DNA from: Neoroseomonas lacus | GTDB lineage: Bacteria; Pseudomonadota; Alphaproteobacteria; Acetobacterales; Acetobacteraceae | DNA: 64,000 nt | Direction: 5' to 3' | Assembly: GCF_014644535.1 (NCBI RefSeq) | Contig: NZ_BMKW01000004.1 | Coordinates: 186,001-250,000, forward strand | In this document: positions 8,282-15,450 of the stretch, piece after piece | Position numbering within the stretch: position 1 is the first letter of the stretch | How the letters are laid out: each line of letters starts with the position of its first letter | Translations under genes and position numbers: made by a program | The notes under the pieces: model-generated | Seen by the model: only the letters and a program-made list of their open reading frames with translations | Told to the model about the DNA's origin: nothing | The model's database searches: none

Positions 8282-8695
8282 GTGTCCCGCTTCAAGCATT
8301 TCGCCCTCGCTACGCTGCTGGGCATGGCGGCGCTGCCCGCCACAGCGGCGATGGTGTCCACCGCCTGGGTCCAGCTGGCCTCGACCAACCAGGATGACTG
8401 CATCGCGACCGGTGAGCGTGCCGTCGCGGCGGCCGGCTTCCAGACCAATGTCTCGCGTGATCGTCAGAGCATCTTCGGCTGGCGTGGCGATGAAGCGCTG
8501 ACCGTGCGCTGCATCGGCGCCCAGCGCGTCGCCGCGATCTTCGCCTGGGTGACCGACCAGTCCAATGACAGCGCCCAACTGGTCGAGGCCGTCGCCCAGG
8601 CCTATCGCGTCCGCCAGGCACCGCGTGGCGGCAACCTCACCGGTGGCGGCGGAGGCGGCAACCTGACCGGCGGCGGCGGCGTGGTGAAGCGCTGA
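8282..8695 (+). CDS. Small secreted protein with Gly-rich repeat tail
   Basis: A 137-residue protein from GTG 8282, chosen because AGGAGG sits at the right distance and a signal peptide follows (FALATLLGMAALPATAA). The mature part has two Cys (DDCIATGE and VRCIGAQ), possibly a disulfide, and many hydrophobic and aromatic positions suggesting a small folded periplasmic domain. The tail is a near-exact duplication, GGNLTGGGGGGNLTGGGG. I do not recognise the family. It stands alone between the GNAT gene and the flavin reductase gene. Confidence 0.7.
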   Translation: MSRFKHFALATLLGMAALPATAAMVSTAWVQLASTNQDDCIATGERAVAAAGFQTNVSRDRQSIFGWRGDEALTVRCIGAQRVAAIFAWVTDQSNDSAQLVEAVAQAYRVRQAPRGGNLTGGGGGGNLTGGGGVVKR

Positions 8696-8868
8696 GCAGC
8701 GCCGCTGCCAACGCGGGCAGCGTGGCCCGCCACGGGCCTGCGGCATGCAGAATCACGGCCCCGCGCGACGATCGAAGGGTTGCGCGATGGCCGTGTCACG
8801 CGCACGTCTTGGGCGGGTTGTTTCATCATTCAGGGGCCGGGATCCCGGTCGGCGAGGGGCTTTCCGCA

Positions 8869-9366
8869 ATGTCCGTGACACGTCAGGAATTCCGCGATGC
8901 CATGGCGCGTCTCGGGGCCGCTGTGAACATCGTCACCACCGATGGGCCGGCCGGTCTCGGCGGTCTGACCGTGAGCGCCGTCTGCTCGGTCACCGATGAT
9001 CCGCCGACCTTGCTGGTCTGCCTCAATCGCGGCAGCCCGCAAAACCGGTTGTTCAAGGATAACGGGGTGCTCTGCGTGAACAGCCTGGCGCCGGGGCAGG
9101 AGGAGCTGTCAGGGCGATTCGCCGGTCGTTCCGCCGAGGCCGACATGACCGAACGCTTTTCCCATGCGAGCTGGGGGTTGCTCGAGACCGGCTCGCCGGT
9201 GCTCGATGGCGCCGCCGTCTCGTTCGATTGCCGGATTGCCGAGGTGATCGAGCGCGGCACCCACAGCGTGATCTTCGCCGAGGTCGAGGCGGTGCGGCAG
9301 GGCGCGGCCTCGCGCGGGCTGATCTGGTTCAGCCGGGACTATCACGCGATCGGCGTGGGGTCGTAA
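8869..9366 (+). CDS. Flavin reductase (RutF/HpaC family)
   Basis: A 165-residue FMN-binding flavin reductase. Family hallmarks are FRDAMARLGAAVNIVTTDGP at the start, SAVCSVTDDPPTLLVCLNRG (flavin-binding), LCVNSLAPGQ and a C-terminal GLIWFSRDYHAIG. It closely recalls E. coli RutF and HpaC from memory. It would reduce FMN or FAD with NAD(P)H for a two-component monooxygenase. No rut, hpa or other monooxygenase gene is nearby, so the partner must be elsewhere. ATG 8869 fits the family start; the 173 bases before it show nothing notable. Confidence 0.9.
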   Translation: MSVTRQEFRDAMARLGAAVNIVTTDGPAGLGGLTVSAVCSVTDDPPTLLVCLNRGSPQNRLFKDNGVLCVNSLAPGQEELSGRFAGRSAEADMTERFSHASWGLLETGSPVLDGAAVSFDCRIAEVIERGTHSVIFAEVEAVRQGAASRGLIWFSRDYHAIGVGS

Positions 9367-9677
9367 TCGGGCCTCGTCCGCCGACTTGGCTTGCGCGCCA
9401 TGCACGGTTGCGCTGGCCGCAGCGCTCGCGGCCCGAGGCATGCGCGATGCATCGATGGCGGCCCCGGCAGATGGTGCCGATCAGCCGGCATCCGGCAATC
9501 GGTTCGACGCCCGCAATCGGTCGCACCATGGGCGCGGTGCCAAGGGCCCCAGATGCGGCCCGGCCGGCCTCGGTGAATCAGAAATCGAGTACGCATTCCA
9601 CCCATGCGAAGGTCGCAAAGGCGCCGTAAACGGTTTGCACTCTATCTTCTTCGCAGGTGCAACCGAGGAGCCCGTTG
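9367..9677. other. Gene-free stretch with one dispersed repeat
   Basis: No gene is supported here. Bases 9385-9405 match 22037-22057 in inverted orientation at 20 of 21 positions, with further similar GC-rich blocks beside each copy. The rest shows no recognisable element apart from the promoter region expected for the small gene at 9678. Confidence 0.5.
9385..9405 (-). repeat. Dispersed intergenic repeat 2, copy 1
   Basis: Read on the minus strand it is GTGCATGGCGCGCAAGCCAAG; the only other copy seen, at 22037-22057, differs by one base. Both lie in non-coding gaps next to short blocks of similar GC-rich sequence that include CGATGC/GCATCG arms, so the full element may be about 80-90 bases. 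Confidence 0.5.
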
Positions 9678-9848
9678 ATGACTGAAGTGAAGGTGGAATT
9701 GCCTGATAGCCTGGCCGCGGAGATCGCCCGCCGTGCCGCGGCGCTCGGCACCACCGCCGAGGAGTGGGTGTCGGCCGTGCTGCTGGACGTTGCCGCCGAC
9801 CTACCTGAGGAGACCGTCGACGGGCCGGATAGCTGGATCGCCCGCTGA
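9678..9848 (+). CDS. Small ribbon-helix-helix-like protein (possible orphan antitoxin)
   Basis: A 56-residue protein with a GAGGAG site before ATG 9678. The layout fits a ribbon-helix-helix fold: a short strand (EVKVELPDSL), a helix (AAEIARRAAALG) and a second helix (TAEEWVSAVLLDVAADL). Such proteins are DNA-binding antitoxins or small repressors. There is no toxin gene next to it; a perfect palindrome follows 8 bases after the stop. Function is inferred only from the predicted fold. Confidence 0.6.
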   Translation: MTEVKVELPDSLAAEIARRAAALGTTAEEWVSAVLLDVAADLPEETVDGPDSWIAR

Positions 9849-9855
9849 AGCAGTT

Positions 9856-9883
9856 CGCGTTCGGATGACCTCATCCGAACGCG
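9856..9883. repeat. Perfect 13-bp palindromic hairpin
   Basis: Arms CGCGTTCGGATGA and TCATCCGAACGCG separated by CC, just past the small RHH gene. No T-run follows, so it is better read as a REP-like intergenic palindrome than as a simple terminator. Similar TTCGGATGA...TCATCCGAA palindromes are, as I recall, common in other alphaproteobacterial genomes. Confidence 0.65.
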
Positions 9884-9994
9884 TGACGATGCCCGTCAAC
9901 GATGGGCTGGGGCAGGCGGCGTGAAGGCAGCTTGCGCTGGAGCGGCTTCCGATCGCTCCGGCTCACGAAACCCTCTCTGGCCTGCTGCTTTCTC

Positions 9995-10041
9995 GAGCAT
10001 TTTCACCCGATCAGGTGATTCCACCTGTCTGGGATCTGCTC
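9995..10041. repeat. Imperfect 47-base palindrome
   Basis: Outer arms GAGCA/TGCTC enclose CCCGATCAGGTG and CACCTGTCTGGG around ATTC (10 of 12 pairs). Together with 9856-9883 it makes the 199-base gap between convergent genes a palindrome-rich block. It could act as a bidirectional transcription end for the sulfatase gene. Confidence 0.5.
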
Positions 10042-10047
10042 CAAGCA

Positions 10048-11610
10048 TCACCACTCGCCGTAGTGGACGCCGGCCGCCTTATGTCGGTCGGTACGCAGTT
10101 CGGCTTCCGCCCAGGTTAGCGTGGTCCGGCGTTTCAGCCCGGTGAACCAGGCCAGCAGCCGCTCGCGCATTGCCTCGCGCACGCCTTCGAGCAACGGGTC
10201 GGCGCCGAGGTCGTGGAATTCCTGGGGGTCGGCCAACAGGTCGAACAGCATCGGCCGCAGCCCATCCGTCCAATGGACGTATTTCCAGCGATCGGTGCGC
10301 ACCATCCAGGCGTGATGCTGCCCGGTTTTGAGGCCGAGCCGCCGCCGCGCGCCGCGGAAGGTCCAGTCCAGCTCGCTGAACACGGCATCGCGCCATGCCG
10401 GCGCATCGCCGCGGGTCAGCGGCAGCAGGGAGCGTCCCTCCACCACATGCTCCGCCGGATCGAGGCCGAGCGCGTCGAGAATGGTCGGCACCACATCGAT
10501 CGCCTCGACGAAGCGGTCATCGACCGTGCCGCGCGTGCCGTCCGCCGCCGAGGAAGGATCGACCAGCAGGAAGGGCACGCGCTGGATGCAATCGTGGAAC
10601 AGCTCCTTCTCGCCGAGCCAGTGGTCACCGAGATAATCGCCATGGTCGGAGGTGAAGACGACCAGCGTGTCCTCCCACCGCCCGAGCCGGTCCAGCGTCT
10701 CCATCACCCGGCCCAGATGATGGTCGAGCTGCGCGATCAGCCCCTGATAGGCCGGGCGGACCGTTGCGATGCACTCGTCGTTCTGGAAGGATTGCGCGAC
10801 CTCCTCATTCTGGAACTCACGCAGCACCGAATGCGCCGCCTCGCCGCGCTCGCCTGCGTCGCGTGACACCGGCAGGCATTGCTCGGCTCTGAACATCGCG
10901 TGCCACGGCGCCGGCGCGATATACGGCCAATGCGGCTTCACATAGGACAGGTGCAGCACCCAGGGCTGGTCGCCCTGCTGCTCCATGAAGTCGATGGCGC
11001 GGTCGGTGGTGTAGGCGGTCTCGCTGTGCTCGTCGCGCACCCGCGCCGGATAGCGCGCGTTGCGCATCATCCAGCCATTCCGCGTTTCGCCATTCTCGTC
11101 GGTCACGGCGATGACGTAGTCGGTCCATGGGTCGCGGCTGTCATAGCCCTGGGCGCGTAGCCAGTCGGCATAGGCGCTGTGCGTCTCCGCATGGTGGCCG
11201 TCATGGCGATCGACCAGGGTGAACCAGCCCTCGCGCAGCAGCACCGCGAGTTCGTCCTGGCCATCGAGCAGCAGCCGCTTCATGCCGCGCGCATCGGGGA
11301 GCATGTGCGTCTTGCCGGCCAGCGCGAGCGTCCGCCCGCTCTCGCGCAGATGCCAGCCCAGCGTGACCTCGCCGACCGACAGAGGCACGCGGTTATGCGT
11401 GGCACCATGGGAGGAGACGTAGCGGCCGGTATAGGCGCTCATCCGCGACGGCCCGCAGATGCCCGACTGCACATAGGCCTGCGCGAAGCGGACGCCGCGC
11501 GCGGCCAGCGCATCAATGTTCGGCGTGCGGAGGAAGGGATGGCCGGCACAGCCGAGGTGATCCCAGCGCAGCTGGTCGCACATGATGTAGAGCACGTTGC
11601 GTATCGTCAT
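10048..11610 (-). CDS. Formylglycine-dependent sulfatase/alkaline phosphatase superfamily hydrolase
   Basis: A 520-residue protein. ATG 11610 is used because the sulfatase start (RNVLYIMCDQLRWDHLG) follows it; in-frame sequence upstream is repeat-derived. The formylglycine motif C-x-P-x-R is present as CGPSR with Cys at residue 52. Metal ligands are seen in MCDQLR and in FTSDHGDYLGDH, and GKTHM supplies a further active-site Lys/His pair. The enzyme would hydrolyse sulfate or phosphate (mono/di) esters or phosphonate esters. No signal peptide is present, so it is cytoplasmic. It stands alone. The formylglycine-generating enzyme is not in the window. Confidence 0.9.
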   Translation of the reverse strand: MTIRNVLYIMCDQLRWDHLGCAGHPFLRTPNIDALAARGVRFAQAYVQSGICGPSRMSAYTGRYVSSHGATHNRVPLSVGEVTLGWHLRESGRTLALAGKTHMLPDARGMKRLLLDGQDELAVLLREGWFTLVDRHDGHHAETHSAYADWLRAQGYDSRDPWTDYVIAVTDENGETRNGWMMRNARYPARVRDEHSETAYTTDRAIDFMEQQGDQPWVLHLSYVKPHWPYIAPAPWHAMFRAEQCLPVSRDAGERGEAAHSVLREFQNEEVAQSFQNDECIATVRPAYQGLIAQLDHHLGRVMETLDRLGRWEDTLVVFTSDHGDYLGDHWLGEKELFHDCIQRVPFLLVDPSSAADGTRGTVDDRFVEAIDVVPTILDALGLDPAEHVVEGRSLLPLTRGDAPAWRDAVFSELDWTFRGARRRLGLKTGQHHAWMVRTDRWKYVHWTDGLRPMLFDLLADPQEFHDLGADPLLEGVREAMRERLLAWFTGLKRRTTLTWAEAELRTDRHKAAGVHYGEW

Positions 11611-11687
11611 GCGCGGTCGCGATCCCCGGTTTCCCCAACGCGCCAGGGTAGGGGGATTGCGCGGGATGGGGGAGGGCGCGGTGTTCG

Positions 11688-11769
11688 TTGGGGAGAGCTC
11701 CACCCTCCCCAAACCCCTTCGGCCAGGGCGCTGCACTGGACCCGCCAAAGGCCCGAGGCCTTTGGAAAC
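11688..11769. repeat. Composite intergenic repeat, copy E
   Basis: Contains an 8-bp hairpin TTGGGGAG...CTCCCCAA (11688-11712) and a 9-bp palindrome CCAAAGGCC-cga-GGCCTTTGG (11745-11765). Bases 11750-11769 match 1235-1255 exactly over 20 bases in inverted orientation. It lies just upstream of the sulfatase gene, so here the element is promoter-proximal rather than at a gene end. Confidence 0.7.
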
Positions 11770-11832
11770 AATGACCTGGCACCCAATCCGAAGACTCGCG
11801 GGAACGTGATAATGAGGCGCTGGATTCAGACT

Positions 11833-11871
11833 GTATTTCGATATATCTAAGAAATCGCTATATCGAAATAC
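11833..11871. promoter_or_regulatory. Candidate PadR operator
   Basis: A perfect inverted repeat: GTATTTCGATATA (11833-11845) and TATATCGAAATAC (11859-11871) with a 13-base spacer. A further half-site-like GTCGATATAC follows at about 11873. The AT-rich palindrome lies 36 bases before the padR start, as expected for an autoregulated PadR repressor. Confidence 0.65.
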
Positions 11872-11907
11872 GGTCGATATACGCGTTCAGAACAGGTACC
11901 AAACCCC

Positions 11908-12492
11908 ATGAGACACGCCCACCACGGGCATCGCGAACACGGCCATGGCTGTCGCTTCGCCCGCCCCGACCGGCCCGAGGACGGCCATCATGGCGGCCGT
12001 GGCCGCCACGGCGGCGGCCGCTCCGGCCTCGGTCGCTTCTTCGCCCATGGCGACCTCCGCCTGGTCATCCTCGCCCTGATCGCCGAGAAGCCGCGCCACG
12101 GCTACGAGATCATCAAGGCCATCGAGGAACGCGTCGGCGGCAGCTACAGCCCATCGCCCGGCGTCATCTACCCGACGCTGACCCTGCTCGAGGAACTCGG
12201 CTACGTCACCGTCGCCACCCCGGCCGAAGGCGGCCGCAAGTTGCATGAGGTCACCGACCAGGGTCGCGCCTTCCTCGAGGCGAATCGTCCGACCCTCGAC
12301 GCCCTGCTCGCCCGCATGGACGAAGCCGGTCGCGCCCAGGGCGGCGGCCCCGCCCCGCAGGTCGTCCGCGCCATGGAAAACCTGAAACTGGCGCTGCGCA
12401 TGCGCATGGCGCGCGGTCCGCTCACCACGGAGCAGGCCGATGCCGTCGCCGCCGCCCTCGACGCCGCGGCGACCGGCGTGGAGCGCAGCTGA
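11908..12492 (+). CDS. PadR family regulator with His-rich N-terminus (YqjI-like)
   Basis: A 194-residue regulator. The first 40 or so residues are rich in His, Gly and one Cys (RHAHHGHREHGHGCRF), as in E. coli YqjI, a nickel/iron-responsive repressor. A PadR winged-helix follows: HGDLRLVILALIAEKPRHGY, SYSPSPGVIYPTLTLLEELG and EGGRKLHEVTDQG. The C-terminal helices (APQVVRAMENLKLALRMRM) serve dimerisation. The His-rich arm probably binds metal and controls DNA binding. The DUF2218 gene starts within its stop codon (TGATG), so the two form an operon. The palindrome at 11833-11871 is the likely operator. Confidence 0.88.
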   Translation: MRHAHHGHREHGHGCRFARPDRPEDGHHGGRGRHGGGRSGLGRFFAHGDLRLVILALIAEKPRHGYEIIKAIEERVGGSYSPSPGVIYPTLTLLEELGYVTVATPAEGGRKLHEVTDQGRAFLEANRPTLDALLARMDEAGRAQGGGPAPQVVRAMENLKLALRMRMARGPLTTEQADAVAAALDAAATGVERS

Positions 12493-12785
12493 TGCACGTC
12501 ATCTCGGAAGCGCGCGTTGCGACCGATGTGCCGCGCCGCTACCTCGGCCAGCTCTGCAAGCACTTCCAGCACAAGCTGCCGGTGGAACTGACCGAAACAC
12601 AGGGGCGCATCGCATTCCCGATGGGCGTCTGCACGCTCGATGCGGCAGCGCTGCCCGGTACGCTGCTGATGCGCGCCGCGGCGGCGGATGAGACGGCGTT
12701 GGGCAGACTGGAGGAGGTGGTCGGCCGCCACCTCGAACGCTTCGCCTTCCGTGAGGCGCCGGCGGTGCAATGGGTCCGGTCATGA
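12492..12785 (+). CDS. DUF2218 domain protein
   Basis: A 97-residue cytoplasmic protein whose ATG overlaps the padR stop by one base. The start (SEARVATDVPRRYLGQLCKHF), the middle (GRIAFPMGVCTLDA) and the end (RLEEVVGRHLERFAFREAP) fit DUF2218, a family often found beside siderophore-reductase (YqjH-type) genes. With the YqjI-like regulator this suggests a role in metal or siderophore handling, but no biochemical function is known to me. A strong GC hairpin begins 12 bases after the stop. Confidence 0.85.
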   Translation: MHVISEARVATDVPRRYLGQLCKHFQHKLPVELTETQGRIAFPMGVCTLDAAALPGTLLMRAAAADETALGRLEEVVGRHLERFAFREAPAVQWVRS

Positions 12786-12797
12786 CGCGAATACGCA

Positions 12798-12829
12798 GAA
12801 GGCCCCGGCGGTGTCCCGCCGGAGCCTTC
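12798..12829. terminator. Strong GC hairpin, possible terminator or attenuator
   Basis: Arms GAAGGC-c-CCGGCGG and CCGCCGG-a-GCCTTC around a 4-base loop (13 pairs with one mismatch). It follows the DUF2218 stop by 12 bases and can end that operon. Neither strand has a strict T-run after it. On the minus strand it lies 110 bases beyond the leader peptide at 12939-12998, in the position of an attenuator terminator. Confidence 0.55.
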
Positions 12830-12938
12830 CCATCGCGTGGCCGGTACGCGGCCCGCGAAGCCCTGGTGACCCGCGAGGTGTCGTCCGAGCCGTTCGATGA
12901 ATGCCTGCGGACCTCGCGGCCCGCTGCGCATCGACGGC

Positions 12939-12998
12939 TCAGACCCCCGCGGTGATCCGGGCCACGGGCGCGACAGCCCGAATAATGCGATGAGACAC
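12939..12998 (-). CDS. 19-residue leader-peptide-like ORF
   Basis: GTG at 12998 to TGA at 12939-12941 encodes MSHRIIRAVAPVARITAGV. The ribosome site GAAAGGAGGTGATCC (13014-13000) is complementary to the whole 3' end of 16S rRNA, with AGGAGG seven bases from the GTG. Two adjacent ATT codons are unusual in GC-rich DNA and resemble regulatory Ile codons; Val is also frequent. The Shine-Dalgarno part 12998-13007 is perfectly complementary over 10 bases to 12951-12960 inside the peptide codons. No gene follows on this strand, so it is an orphan leader. Peptide production is not shown. Confidence 0.55.
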   Translation of the reverse strand: MSHRIIRAVAPVARITAGV

Positions 12999-13084
12999 CG
13001 GATCACCTCCTTTCGGTTGTTGACGACTGCGCGAAGTCTGCGCCTTCGCCACCGCAGCAAGCAAGCGTTTCGACGTGCCCCGCG

Positions 13085-14206
13085 TCACGAAACCTCGGCG
13101 TAGGCCCCGTTGCGCCACACATAGAAGACGTAGTCCGGCACTGTCACATCGCCCTTCGGCGTGAAGGAGATCGGGCCGAGCACCGTCTGCCACGGCCCTT
13201 CGGCCTTGAGCACCGCCGCAAGACGCCGCGCATCCGTGGTGTTCGCCTTCTTCGCAGCCTCCGCGAAGATCTGGATCGCGGCATAGGTGTAGAGGACATA
13301 GCCCTCCGGATCGACGTTGCGGGCCCGGAAGCGTGCCACCACCTCGGCCGCGGTCGGGCGCCGGCGGGGGTCGGAACTGAAGGTCATCAGCGTGCCTTCG
13401 CCGGCCGCGCCGCTGATCTGCCAGAACTCATTGGTCACCAGCGCGTCGCCGCCGATCAGGGTGACATTCATCCCCTGTTCCTTGGCCTGCCGGACGATCA
13501 GCCCCGCTTCGGTATGGTAGCCCCCAAGATAAATGACATCGATGTTCGCCGCCTTCATGCGCGACACGATGGCGCTGTAGTCGCGCTCACCGGGCGTGTA
13601 GGCGGCGTACATCGTCTCCTGCATGCCGCCGGCGTTCATCGCCTTCTTTGTCTCATCCGCCAGGCCTTTGCCGTAGGCGGAGTTGTCATGAAGGATCGCC
13701 ACCTTCTTGTTGCGCATGTTCGCCAGGATATAGGCGCCGGCCACCATGCCCTGCTGGTCGTCGCGACCGCAGACGCGGAAGGTGTTCCACTTGCCTTCGT
13801 CGGTGAAGCGCGGATTGGTCGAGGCCGGCGACATCTGCAGCACGCCTTCCTCGGCATAGACATCGCGCGCCGGGATGGATGAACCCGAGCAGAAATGCCC
13901 GGCGACGAACACCACCCGCCGCCCGGCGAGCTGGTTCGCGACAGAGACCGCCTGGCGCGGGTCGCAGGCATCGTCGCCGACCTCGAGCGCAAGCTGGCGG
14001 CCGAGCACGCCGCCGGCGGCGTTGATGTCGGTGACCGCCTGGGTGGCGCCTTCACGCATCTGGGTGCCGAAGGACGCGTTCTGCCCTGTCATCGGCCCGG
14101 CGGTAGCGATGCGGATCGGGCCCGAAGCGCCCTGCGCGAAGGCGTCCCGCCCGATCGTCAGGGTGCCGAGGCCAGCGCCGAGCACCAGCCTGCGTGTCGT
14201 GACCAT
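13085..14206 (-). CDS. Branched-chain amino acid-type ABC transporter substrate-binding protein (LivJ/K family)
   Basis: A 373-residue periplasmic binding protein of the type-1 fold. A Tat-like signal (TTRRLVLGAGLGTLTIGRDAFAQ) is followed by IRIATAGPMTGQNASFGTQM, the GHFCSGSSIPARDVY and MSPASTNPRFTD ligand-binding segments, and YGKGLADETKKAMNAGG. It matches LivJ/LivK in length and layout. The corresponding liv permease/ATPase operon is 8 kb away at 22-27 kb, on the same strand; whether they work together is inferred. The gene is monocistronic and is followed by the leader-like element at 12.8-13.0 kb. Confidence 0.92.
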   Translation of the reverse strand: MVTTRRLVLGAGLGTLTIGRDAFAQGASGPIRIATAGPMTGQNASFGTQMREGATQAVTDINAAGGVLGRQLALEVGDDACDPRQAVSVANQLAGRRVVFVAGHFCSGSSIPARDVYAEEGVLQMSPASTNPRFTDEGKWNTFRVCGRDDQQGMVAGAYILANMRNKKVAILHDNSAYGKGLADETKKAMNAGGMQETMYAAYTPGERDYSAIVSRMKAANIDVIYLGGYHTEAGLIVRQAKEQGMNVTLIGGDALVTNEFWQISGAAGEGTLMTFSSDPRRRPTAAEVVARFRARNVDPEGYVLYTYAAIQIFAEAAKKANTTDARRLAAVLKAEGPWQTVLGPISFTPKGDVTVPDYVFYVWRNGAYAEVS

Positions 14207-14430
14207 GTTGTTGTCCCTTCGTTGAAGCCGGCCGCTCCTGCCCCCATGGCCTGCGCGGTCCTTTGTGGGGCAAGGTTAGATCACTTCCCGACCGGGAGGG
14301 AATTACGCTGACGAGTACGACCTTCGCGGCGTGGCCGGTGACCCGGTGCACGCAATGTGATGCGTCGTACTGGCAGAAGATGTGTCGGCCTGTTACGCTG
14401 TCTCACCGTCCTTCTCCGGGAGTATTTTTG

Positions 14431-15447
14431 ATGCGTTCCTCCCTTCGCCGCCCGGTGGCCAGCATCACCGCGGCCGTCATGCTCGCGGGCTGCGTATCGA
14501 CGCAGGCTGGCCGTATCGGGACGGATGACGGGCGTGACGCCTGCCGTGCCTATGTGGTGCAGCTTGATTCGACAGGCGACTTCTACGGCGAGGACATCCT
14601 GCGCGGCGCGGCGATCGGTGCCGGCACCGGGGCGATCGCCGGCGGTCTCCTTGCCGCCGCAACGGGACGGCGCGGCAGCGACATCCTCGCTGGGGCGGCG
14701 ATCGGCGCGCTCGCCGGTGGTGTCATCGGCGGTACCGCCGGTTATATCCAGGCCCGCCAACGCCAGTCGCAGGACCAGGGCGCCCTGGTCCAGGCGGTGG
14801 GTGGCGACCTGCAGAACGAGAACCGCCAGCTTGCCGCGACGCAGGTCGCCTTCAACCAGCTGGTCGATTGCCGCGTGAATGCCGCGAACAGCATCCGCTC
14901 CGCCGTGCAATCCGGCCGCATGTCGCGCGACCAGGGCCTGGCGCTGATGTCCTACCAGCGCGACCTGATGCGCCGCGACGTCGCCCTCGCCCAGCAGATC
15001 AACCAGAAGATCGGCACGCGCGGCGCCGAGTTCGACACCGCGATCGAGACGATCTCCCCGGGCGTCAAGGGCACCGTGCAGGCGCGCCGCGCGGTGACGG
15101 CACGGCCGACCACTGCGCGCGTTTCCGCCCCCATCCGCATCCGCCCCGATGCCGGCGCGGCGGAGATCGGCAAGCTCGACCGCAACCAGGCAGTCACCGT
15201 GACGCCGGCCGAGGGCAACTTCGCCCGCGTCGAGACCTCCTCGGGCGTCGTCGGCTATGTGCCGGCCAGCGCGGTCGGCGTGCGTGGCCTGGGCACGCCG
15301 GAGGCGAGTGTCGGCGGGCGAGGGGCGGATGGCGAGTTCCGCCAGCTCGCGGCCTCGAACATCGCGCGGCGCGACAATTTCTCGGAAAGCGTCGAGAACG
15401 CCGACCGGCTGGCGCAGGGCCAGGGCTTCGAGCTGGCCAGCAGCTAA
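14431..15447 (+). CDS. Lipoprotein with glycine zipper and bacterial SH3 domain
   Basis: A 338-residue protein from ATG 14431, which gives a lipoprotein signal with lipobox LAGC (AAVMLAGCVS). Residues about 52-108 are a glycine zipper (GAAIGAGTGAIAGGLLAAA, then GAAIGALAGGVIGGTAGY), able to insert in or pack against membranes. Residues about 100-215 are helical, Gln-rich and probably coiled. Residues about 225-290 are an SH3b domain (APIRIRPDAGAAEIGKLDRN ... GVVGYVPASAV), which usually binds peptidoglycan or peptides. The stop is three bases before the caspase-domain gene, so the two are a coupled unit. Function is unknown beyond an envelope location. Confidence 0.85.
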   Translation: MRSSLRRPVASITAAVMLAGCVSTQAGRIGTDDGRDACRAYVVQLDSTGDFYGEDILRGAAIGAGTGAIAGGLLAAATGRRGSDILAGAAIGALAGGVIGGTAGYIQARQRQSQDQGALVQAVGGDLQNENRQLAATQVAFNQLVDCRVNAANSIRSAVQSGRMSRDQGLALMSYQRDLMRRDVALAQQINQKIGTRGAEFDTAIETISPGVKGTVQARRAVTARPTTARVSAPIRIRPDAGAAEIGKLDRNQAVTVTPAEGNFARVETSSGVVGYVPASAVGVRGLGTPEASVGGRGADGEFRQLAASNIARRDNFSESVENADRLAQGQGFELASS

Positions 15448-15450
15448 GCC

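Larger units (their letters stand above)
12798..13016 (-). ncRNA. Candidate attenuation leader RNA without a downstream gene
   Basis: The proposed RNA reads from about 13016 to 12798. In order it holds a strong ribosome site, the 19-codon ORF, a 9-bp perfect inverted pair (12911-12919 with 12871-12879, CCGCGAGGT/ACCTCGCGG) and the GC hairpin at 12798-12829. This is the order of an amino-acid attenuator: leader peptide, alternative stem, terminator stem. It lies about 70 bases past the end of the amino-acid-type ABC binding-protein gene on the same strand and runs into antisense of DUF2218. Which gene it once served is unknown; acetolactate synthase is a guess from the Ile/Val codons. Confidence 0.45.

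Noticed and set aside
9678..9848. Toxin-antitoxin module
   Set aside because: Only an antitoxin-like protein is seen; no toxin gene lies on either side, so a module cannot be claimed.
13000..13014. Sequence identical to the 3' end of 16S rRNA on the plus strand
   Set aside because: Only about 15 bases match and no 16S sequence precedes it. It is the complement of a strong Shine-Dalgarno on the minus strand.
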